From CANJJB01 sp964449295 (GTDB lineage: Bacteria > Chlamydiota > Chlamydiia > Chlamydiales > Rhabdochlamydiaceae): a DNA stretch of 27,682 nt. This document shows, in pieces, positions 1 to 9,800 of the stretch. A program made the position numbers and the translations under genes. Position 1 is the first letter of the stretch; each line of letters begins with the position of its first letter. The stretch lies in assembly GCA_964449295.1 (NCBI GenBank), contig CAYUZN010000010.1, forward strand, positions 1-27,682, given 5' to 3'. The notes below the pieces were generated by a model that saw nothing but the letters and a program-made list of their open reading frames with translations, did no database searches and was not told the origin of the DNA.

Positions 1-1
1 G

Positions 2-844
2 GCGGTTGATAGTATATCTAAAGCAATACAGAAGAGCCGTTTGGACTTAAGTGATCCTGAAAAACCAGCGGCCTGTATCCTGTTTATAGGATCAACTGGG
101 GTTGGGAAAACAGAACTTGTTGTACAAACTGCTCAGAAAAGTGGAAGGCCTCACCTTCTTGTAAATATGGGGGCTTATAGCGAATCTAAACATGTTGATC
201 AACTAGCAGTCCGATTAATGAAATTTATTGATCTCCATCCACATGCAATCATACATCTAGATGAAATAGAAAAAGCTGCCCCTGAGATAATTCTGTATCT
301 AGTTGGAGTCTTAGGTTCAGCAACCATCTCTGCTTCTAATGGCAACGAATACAAGTATAAGCTTGACAAAGTTATTTTTATTCTAACTTCTAATATAGGT
401 TGTGATCTAGCTGGTTTAGATACAAATTTAGATCATGAAACACTTTATAAACGCCTGTGTGAGACTGCTCATAAAGGATTAAGAGATAGATTCCTACCTG
501 AATTTCTCAATCGTTTAGATAAAGTAATTTTCCAGCCAATAGGAAAGGAAGTGTTAAAAAAATTGGTAGATTTGCAAATAAATAAAATCAATCAAATAGT
601 ATCAAAACACTCTATTTCCCTTAATCTTGATCAGGAAGCTGAAGAGTTTATCATGCGAGTAGGTTATAATATTGAGATGGGGGTAAGAGAACTTGCTCGT
701 ACAATGGAACGTTATATCTTAAATCCTATAACTACTATGATTCTAAAAAATGATCAAATAATAGTGACAGCTCAACGTACAGGAACCTCTCTTATATGTT
801 CTGTAAAAGAGGGTGATCCCAATTGTTTAGAATTTCATAACTGA
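2..844 (+). CDS. Clp/Hsp100-type AAA+ ATPase, C-terminal (D2-like) module, 5' partial
   Basis: The reading frame is open from base 2 and continues into the missing upstream part. The residues before the TTG at 41 (AVDSISKAIQKSR) match the helix that precedes Walker A in ClpA/ClpB/ClpC D2 domains, so this is a fragment and TTG 41 is not a real start. Visible motifs, counting from codon 41: Walker A GSTGVGKT (17-24), Walker B IIHLDE (70-75), sensor 1 LTSN, the arginine-finger segment FLPEFLNRLD, and a sensor-2-like GVREL followed by the C-terminal D2 small domain. Known members are hexameric unfoldases. Oddly, the stretch between Walker A and Walker B is too short and lacks the aromatic GYVG pore loop that grips substrate. 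The protein may therefore have a remodelling or regulatory role, or be a diverged paralogue. It is convergent with the giant gene (45 bp gap). The family is certain, the exact member is not. Confidence 0.85.
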   Translation, partial: AVDSISKAIQKSRLDLSDPEKPAACILFIGSTGVGKTELVVQTAQKSGRPHLLVNMGAYSESKHVDQLAVRLMKFIDLHPHAIIHLDEIEKAAPEIILYLVGVLGSATISASNGNEYKYKLDKVIFILTSNIGCDLAGLDTNLDHETLYKRLCETAHKGLRDRFLPEFLNRLDKVIFQPIGKEVLKKLVDLQINKINQIVSKHSISLNLDQEAEEFIMRVGYNIEMGVRELARTMERYILNPITTMILKNDQIIVTAQRTGTSLICSVKEGDPNCLEFHN

Positions 845-889
845 CTGATTTGGCGCGGTGAAATAGTTCATTTTATTCCTAGACAGTTC

Positions 890-3800
890 CTAAGGACGAT
901 GGAAAAATGAGTGTATCCAATTTTTGATTTTAGATTTATCTAAAAGATCAGAGTAGATCTGGCATTTTTGAGTGATGTGCAACAAGTGTGAAACTCGTGT
1001 CCATAAGGCGATTTTGGCAAGGATGCCGAAGGTGTAAAGAGCAAGGGCGTGAACTGTCTTCTGCAAAAATGTGCGATGTTTGAGTTGCTCGGGGGTTAAG
1101 AAATGTAAGGCTTTCCAGAAAGAAAAAGATCTAACTAAAGAAGGACTTTGGATATAGGGCAGTTGCTCATCTGTCACATGGTTTAATTGATTTGAGGTGA
1201 GCCATCCTATCCATTTAGTAGCTCTTGATTCATCTTGTGCAATTGTATGAAGTGATTGGATTGTATTGACATCTTTAATCTCTTGAATATGGGTTTGAGT
1301 GACCTCGTCTGGAGGAATACCTTGGATTAACTCTCCATTGACGTGTTGCCATTGAGCAGGGAGGAAATGAGGCTTATAGCGTTGCACGAGATCTAATGTT
1401 GTGATTCCTTCTTTAATTTGTAGAGAGGTTAGGTGGCATCCATAGTTTGGTTCAATTTTATCTAAATGAATGGGAGGGACCTTTTGGATATGTTCAAGGT
1501 GTGTGAGATGTTTGTAGTAATCGGGATTGACAAAAGGTATTAGGTTGGCTTGTGAAGGAACTAGATGTTTCACTTGCTCTTCGCTTAAGAAATACTGCGT
1601 AAAGTGTTCAGTAGTTTTTGCAATTTGTTCAGGTTTTTTAAGATAAGGGACTTGAGATAAATCGATCCATTTGAGTTGTTCACAAGAAAGGTGTTGGACT
1701 TTCTCGTTGGGGAGGTATTTAATTTGTGTTTTTGAATGATTGTCTACAGTTTGTGCAAACTCTTCCTCTGTTGCTCCTCGATGCTTAGTTCTTAAGATTT
1801 GTAAGGCCTCTTTTGTAGGCTCATCTGTTTTTGCCATATCAATTCCCAAATCAGGGATGAATCTTGAGAGTAATTGTTCGATTTGTTTCATCGATTTTAG
1901 TAATTTGACGTCAACTAGGCTGGTAGGGGTATAGTCATCTCCGGGAGCCCAGATTTCTTTACCTGCTCTTGCAGAAAAAATCATGTGACTTGATTTCATA
2001 TCGATTTGATGCTCTGCAGAGAGCCTTAAGATGGAGGGGAGATAAGATAGAATTTGACGTTGGTGTGGGTGTCTTGCTGTGCGGAGTTTAAGGAAGTTTA
2101 GTTTCAGCTCAGAGTTATCGATGAGCCAAGGGGCCAAATAGTGTTCATAGTACCCAAGCCAGTCAGCATTGCCGTTAAAGACGTTGATTTCAAGGAGTCC
2201 TCGGAAGATATCTTCATTAGTTTGATCGTCTATGGGGAAAGGTTGAGATGTGGGAGCAAGAGGTGTTCCATCGGGTTGAATGAGCCAGATGTTTTGGTGC
2301 TCGGGGTGGTCTTTGAGATGTTGTTTGACGCTACTTGCTTCATGTTCAGATAACAAGAGCCATTTCATGCCTGCGTCTGCTTTGACAGCAAGAATTTGGG
2401 TCGGAGGGCGTTGTAAATGGTGGAAGACAGGTAAGATGTATGTGCATGTATTGAAGTAATTCTCTGTTCCATAAATCGGCTCAGAAAAAATAGTTTCGTA
2501 GTGTTTTCGCTCATCTTTTAAGCCATATTTAAATTTCCCAAGTTGGTCTGCAATCGAGGTGAGCGCGGGTTTTGTAGAGGAGAGTTGTTGAATGAGAGTC
2601 TGGAAGTCTTCGTAGGAAATGGGCTTGTCTTTGCGATAGTCTGATCTTTCTAAATTTTCATAGAGTTGGAGCTCTCTATCGATATCTTGATCGAGTTCAG
2701 CCTCTGTTTGCTTTTCTTGTTCGACATTAGTCTCAACTTCCGTCTCTGCTTCGACTTCCGTTTGCATGCCTATATTGGCACACGCTGTTTTCATATAAGG
2801 AGGAAGGGGGGCTTTTTGGATATGCTCTCTTAGAGCCTCCATTTCTTTGTCAAGAGCCTCTGAGGGGAAAGGGAAGTTTTGAGCTAACTTGTCTAAACGA
2901 TTTGTCAAAACAGCTTTGCTGTCCTCTTCTTTTTTCAATCTACCGAATTGCTCAAACAAGTTATCCTGAAGGGTATGGACAAAGTAAGGTTCTGCTTTCT
3001 GCATAAGATCAAGAAAGGCATCATCATTAAATTTATCTTTGGTAAATAAATTTAACAGTGGTTGTACAGCATAAGTTTGGAAGGGATCTTCAATTTGCAT
3101 TGTGTAATAACGAGGCATATTACTTGTTTTTCTTATCGATTGATTCTTCGCTGCTTGGAGGAGTAAATCATCAATTGTCTGACCTTGATTGTAGATGTCG
3201 GCAAGGGTTGTTTTATCGATCACAATTTCGATGCTTTGAGAAGAGAGTAGCTGACGAAGACGCATGGCTCCTTGAGGAAGAGTTCGAAGAAGCATTTTAG
3301 GGTCGAAAGTAAAGAGATTGACAGCTGTAGGATCTTGCAGGATATCGGTTCCTGTTGTGTGTCTTTCGTCATAGAGGGTAAAGCATTTTTGAGGATCGAT
3401 TCCTTTTGCTTTTAAGGCCTCTTGTGTGGTGGCACCCACTTTTTCGGGATGCTCAGCCCCCATTTTCCACATGTAAAGAGTGTTGGCTTGTGTCTCTCCT
3501 TTCTCTTTATGGAAGAAGAGAACTGTGTCGATGTCTTTATTCACTGAACCTGTTTTTTGTTCTTTTTCTAGGAAAGAAAGGATTTGCTGTACAATAACTG
3601 CATTGTTAGGCCAGATTTTAAGTAATCCTCCTGCGTCGATAAGTCCTCGGATATTTGTTGGGGTAGGAGAGGATTGGAAGACTTGTCCTAGGAGATTTTC
3701 CATATCAGGGATCAGATCGACTTTGTGAAGTTTATTTTGGGTCACTTGTCTGGCTAAAGTTGCGAGGACTTTTCCTTCTGTCCCTTGATCAGGGATAAAA

Positions 3801-6800
3801 TTTTCAGCAAGGCTTTGTCTGTAGCCTTCAACATTCCAAGGTGTTCCTGACATCCCTCTTCTAGAGGAGAGGTTGCGACATAAAGAAAGGCCGTTGCCAC
3901 TTAAGTAGAGGGAATTCATTTTGACTTGAGAGGCTGCGAGCTCTTTTTGGAGATCAAGGCGCTTTTTAGGATCTTTTTGAAGAGTCTCTCGTGCTCTGAT
4001 AAGCGCTTCTCTGCAAAGATGGGAGTCTGTATCTTGAAAATCTTGCAAAGAGCATCCTGTGAGCTCTTTAAACTGGAGGTATTCAACTGTTTGATTGAAT
4101 AACTCTCCATTTTTTTTCATGTAGTAGTGGGCTGCCTCTGTTGCTAGTTTGGCAAGCTGAATAATCACCGCATCTTCAGGAGTTGATAGACAAGCCCACT
4201 GATAATAGTAGCACACTTCTGCCCAAGGGTACCCAAATTCTCTGTCAGTGACAGGAGAGTCAACACCGTCATAAGGGCAAATCTTACCGTGAGGATTTGA
4301 GGGGACCGGACCATAATCGCGTTTGGCATTTTCTAGTAGAGTCATAGAAAGAACATCGTTCAGTAGATGCGTTGCAAAAGAGATGAGTTCCGCCAATTGC
4401 TTTTCTTTCTTATTTGGCGACTTTGCTCTGTCATTTAAAAGACTTAAAAAATGGCAATCATTTTTAAATTCTGCAAGTGTTCCAAATTGTTGCCACTGAG
4501 GATCTTTATTTCTTAGTTCATCTTCATTAAATTGGAAGTGCTTTTTGTCTGCAAAGTCTTGGACCCAGAGAGGAATTTTCCTAGTTAAGAAACGCTCAAG
4601 GGATGGTTGTAGATCTTTAGGAAGGGTTTGGAAAGGGGCAAAAGAGGTTGCTAGTTCATGGGCTAGCACAACGACAGATTCTCTGTAACGAGCCTGAAAG
4701 GCTGCCTTTTCTTGAGCTCCTTCTAAAGGTGTTTGTTGCAGTTTCAGATCTAATCTGAGGGCATCTTTAATTAAGGGATTTCCTGGTAGTGTTGTCACTC
4801 TTAAGTCATCTCGCATGCAGTGAGAGAAGATTGTATGGGCCAGGTGATTGCGCTCGGGTTGTATGGCAACTTTTGTTCCGTCAGGGAAGTTGATCTCTAA
4901 GAGAGCATCTAAGATCAGATCGACTTCGTCGAGCAGTGCATGGCTGCTTTCTGAGATGGTTTCAACAATTTTAGCTAGTTGTTTAATTTTTTTTACGCGC
5001 TCATCGATAAGCTTTTGTAGTTGTGGTATTTTATGAGCTTCTTGCTTTTCATCTAATGAGTTTTTCAACTCTTCAATTTGAGCTTTGAGTTTGCGAAGTT
5101 GACTTAAAAATTCGAGCTTAAAAATCTGATTAGATGCAGGTGTTGTGATAATCGGAATAGGATTTTCTTGAGAGGTCTTTAAGAGTTTTTCAATTTGAGT
5201 GAGGCGGTAAGGTGTGAGATCACTTCGTCTAACATCAATGATTTCAAGTGTTTGATTGAACCCTTTTTTTAGTGATGTGGTGAGATTACTGCTGACGCTT
5301 TTTAAAAGTGGGGAAGGAACAATAAAGAGAGCAATTTTCCCTTCTAAACGAGAGAGAAGCTGCAGGAGAAGGGCTGCAATGACAGATGTTTTTCCTCCTC
5401 CCATAATGAGCTGAGAGATGCAGTCTTGAAAGACGGAGGGATCATCTTTATGTGTTGCAAGCATTCGAGTGATTAAATCCACCTGCTTTTTAAAGGGAAC
5501 AAGACCTGTCCCTCCACAAAAGCTGCGGAAAACAACCTGTGATTCAGCATTAAGTGTATTAAAATGGGTGGAGGCCTCTAGTTCTTGTAGTAACCTTCTA
5601 GCCAGATCCCTTTTTGTAGGATCTTGAGGATCTGTGATATCTTGTCCTTGAGAGACGAGATCTTCCATACGCTCTAATTGGAGTTTCCACGATTTTAAAT
5701 CTTCGATATCGATGAGGAGTTGAGAAATAATTTCAATGTCTGCATCTGTGATCGAGGGATTGAGTACTTTAAACGCTCTCTTATCAAAAGTGAGTAGAGC
5801 CTCTCTTGCCTTGTCTAAAGAGATACTCTTTTTAACCCCTTTGACGTCTTGCGCAATGCGGTGCAGATAATCTTTAAAGGGAAGAGGCAGTCTATTTAAG
5901 CTCTCTTGCGCCTCTTTTTCTTTTTTCTGTAGACTTTTTAAGGTAGTCTCTTTTTCTTTTTGAATAGCTTCAAGAAGTCCACCTTCATGTGTCACTGTGA
6001 TTTCTTCTTGCTGATCAAGTTGTTTAACTCCTTCATCAAAATCAGCTGCTAGGATATCTAAATCTCTTTGAATAGAGTCTTTATAGGCTTCATCTTCTTT
6101 TGATAATAATCCCTCTTTCATAGAAAAGCGGAAAGAAGAAGGAGGGCTCTTATCTTGAGTTTTAAAAGGAGCACAAAATTGCGTGCGCCAGCCTGTTAGT
6201 TTATGTGTCCTATAGTCATCGATATTTCCTTTGACTTCTTGTAAGAGAGGCTCTTTTGTGTGACCAAAATCAGAGAGTGAAGGCTCTTTTTGGTTATACC
6301 ATGAGACAAGAGACGGCTCAGGGTAGGGTCCTTGAGATTTAAGAGAAGATGAGATCGCCTTGCTATAGTTTTTTAGGTGATCGTCAATCGATTCTAAAAA
6401 ATCTGCACCAGAAGAATGCTGTTTATAATCTATTTCATTCTGGAGGAATTCAGCTTTTTGAGTAGGAGAAGTAGAGTCAGGAATGGCTTTTGGAAAATTG
6501 GTTGGCCTTAAGAGGATTTGAATCATGAGATCAAGAAAAGCAATATCTTCTTTTTGCTTTCTCCAGTGAAGACGCCAGTTTCTGAGTTTCCAGAGCATGG
6601 CAAGACGCATGTTATCTGCTGCGTGTGCAATCTCTAAAACTTGTGAGAGAAGTTTTCCATTCTCTTTAGCTCCTCCAGGGCTTTCTAACGGCCATCTGCT
6701 GACTAAAAATGGGATATGTCCGCTGTCTTTCTCAAGCCAAAGAGTTGCAAATCTACAATCATCTTCATAACGTTTTTGTAATGTTTCATTGTCTACGGAA

Positions 6801-9800
6801 GGCTTAGAAGGAAGTTCGAAAGAGAATTTTTGTAAACGTTCTAGATGTCTATCTTTGGGATACTGTCTAACTTCTTTTAAGGCTGTTTGGGTTTTGGAAG
6901 GATTTATCAGCCAATACGTCAGATGTTCAATGAGCTCGTGTGGATAAGTGATATTCATATCCTCGAAGAGAGCCATTTTACTTTGAGCTTCGTCCACAAG
7001 TTTTTGGAATAATATTTTTTTCTCTGAATCTGGGAGTCTGCACCCTTCAGAGATGTGGTTGCTAGCTTGCAGTGATGTATAAGCCCAGAAAATCAAATTG
7101 TTAAGAGCTTTTATATCCTCTGTTGTTGACGTGAAGTAGGAGGAGACAGGTTCATGGCTTTGTCTATCAAGAGCTTTTATAAATTGAAGAGCTGCCCAAA
7201 GAGGGACCATAGCTGCATCAGGATGATCGATGGGGGGGTGTTTCTTGCGAATTTGATCAAGGATCAAAAATCCTAAAGGCGACACTGTATCGATAGGGTA
7301 GATAGACGTCATTTCTGTGATAGCAGATTGATACTTTTTATCGCCGTAGTAGAGATAAGAGAGGTAGAATCTTCCTTCTAAAGATTGAGGAATGATTTGG
7401 CCACCTTTAATCTGATAGTCAAAATAAGGAATTGATCCCCATTCTTCAATAGCAGGAGAGCAAAAACGACGGTTAAAAGGAATGAGGATAATGCCAGGAT
7501 TTTTTTTATTTGTGGGAGTGAGATAAAGGTATTTAGTATGAGAGGGAAAAACCCCTTGAGGTGTTTCCTTCACATCATACTGCTGGTTATCATTCCATGA
7601 AAGATGATCTCTTCCCTCTTTTCTAATAAAGAACAAAGGGTTACCATTGAGTGAGTGGTATCTAGGAAAGTCAACTCTTTGAGTTTTACCTGCTGAATCT
7701 ACTTGAGTCAGAATGTAGCCTGCTTCTTCAAAATGAGTCAGGCCAGAATCAGCAGCCTCTAAATAATGCACAGACATATCTTCTTGCGCAGCTTTGATTA
7801 AGCCCTCTTCTTCAGCTATTTCAAAGATTCTTCCTTTTTCATCAATTGCCCAGACAGGCCTACCTGTTTGTAAAGAGGTAATAACAGCTTTAAAAGGATG
7901 AAAATTAACAGGAAGAGCGTGTGGCAGTAGAGTGCTGTTAGACGTAGAAGGTTTTAAATTAAGTATTGTTTGAGGGTCTTTGCCATTTGTTGTCAAATGG
8001 ATCGTACTTTCTCTTGCAAGATTAAATGCTGTTAAGGGCTGGTTGACATCTATAGGTTTTCCATTAAGCACGAGAGTTATATTTTCAAATTCTTGGAGTA
8101 TCTTTGTAAGTGTGCTGACTTGCTCTTGCAGGCTTTTATTGAAGTCAACATCAACTGTGTAGGTTTTGCCATTTACCGATTTAAGAAATACTGTTACAGG
8201 TCCTGAAGTTGTTTGAGAGACGTGCGCTACCTCTACTGTTTCTACTTTGATCTTATTAACTTTCACCTGCGCCCATACGGCATGGTCTTTAACAAGTCCT
8301 TGTGAAAGGCCGAGCTTTTCTTCTTTGATCTCATCGAGTGGAATGTATTGATACCACTCGTCTCCGAATTGTTTTTGAATGAGATTAGTTCCATAATATT
8401 GTTTAAGGAGTATGCGGAAAAAGCCTTCTTGAGGATGTCTAAAAGTCACAGCTCCAGCTCCTGCCGTCGTATACTCAAAAGGGTTGTGCTTTGAAAAAAT
8501 TCTTTTGAAATTGCGATCCTCTTCCCAGGCACGACTTAAAATTACCCTGCTGACTTTTCCTGTTGGGGCAAAGATCTCACCTCGTCTTAAATCGACGTGA
8601 TAGGATTCGTTTGTTTTTGTTGTTCCTTTATATATTGACAAAGCATCTGGAACTAATTCCCAAGTTAGTTGAAATAGCCCTACCCCAGCTTCTTCTAAGA
8701 TAGGACTGCAAAAGAAAAGAGAATTTTTATCGAGCATCTCTTTATGATGTGTGATAATTTGAGCTATGAAATTATCTGCCATAGAAAAAAGAAGGGGAGA
8801 GATTTGAGCTGGTCTAGAGCCATCTGAATAAAGATGAACGACACTCCAATCTAACAAAATCTGCTGAAGACTCTCTTGCGTTAGATGAGAGACAGGAGTT
8901 TGAATAAAGTGGTGCAAGATGCGGTAGAGTCTTAAGAGAGCCCTGGCTTTTCTTGAAATCGTCGTATCTTGAATCCAAGAAGTGAGTTCATCTATAAAAT
9001 TAATTTGTTTTATTAGATTGATCTTGTTTTGATCATGGAGATATTTTTGACATAAGACTGTAAATTCGAATAAAAATTTCACTCCTTCGACATCATGAAT
9101 GTTATAGCCAGCACCCTCTTTTTGTTTCAGCTTTATAAAATAAGAAAGACCCTTTTGAACAAAAGTCTGAATATTGAGAAGAAGGTCAGGATTATCTATG
9201 AGTTCACCAACTCCTAGATGAACTCTTTCTCTGTCTACGGGAGAGCGGAAAAAAAGGCGGAAAAAAAGTCCTTGCATGTCGGGATCTTTGAGGAATTCAA
9301 AATCTTTTCCCCATTCTAATAGTAATTGATGGGGAGTTAGTTTCCATTCAGAGAGAGTTCGAGCTGATTGGTGAAGAAGAGACGGCAGATTTTTTTGATC
9401 GAGTGCTTGTGCTTCTGCCGTCTCTCTTTTCCATGTGTTTTGATCTCTTTTTGTTTGATCAAGTTTGAAAAAATCTCTCCGATTAATCACTTTAGGATAT
9501 TGCTTACCGTTAATAAATTGATTCCATTCGTATTGAAAAAAGTCGAGATTAAAAGAATCTTCACTTGCATTAGAGGTCACAACACATTGAGTTGTATAAT
9601 GATCGGATTTTCTCTGAGCTTTTCTATCTAGAGAAGTTACATATCTCCACGGTTTATTAATGGCATTACCCACAAAACAAGCAAAAGCTCTCACTTCATT
9701 AATTTCAGGAAAGTATTTAGCTAGTAAAGAGTTCCCTGTCTTAGGATCAAACTCTTCTAAAACAAGCATTTGTTTTGTCAAAAGAGGGAGATTTTTCAGC

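Noticed and set aside
2690..2770. Acidic Glu/Thr/Val-rich segment as a possible microsatellite or tandem repeat
   Set aside because: The repetition is at the amino-acid level only, and the DNA shows no regular unit. It is treated as a low-complexity linker or coiled coil.
9368..9631. 87-aa plus-strand open frame antisense to the giant gene
   Set aside because: Several such frames lie opposite the 11-kb gene. They follow from codon bias on the other strand, and none has a start signal or domain.
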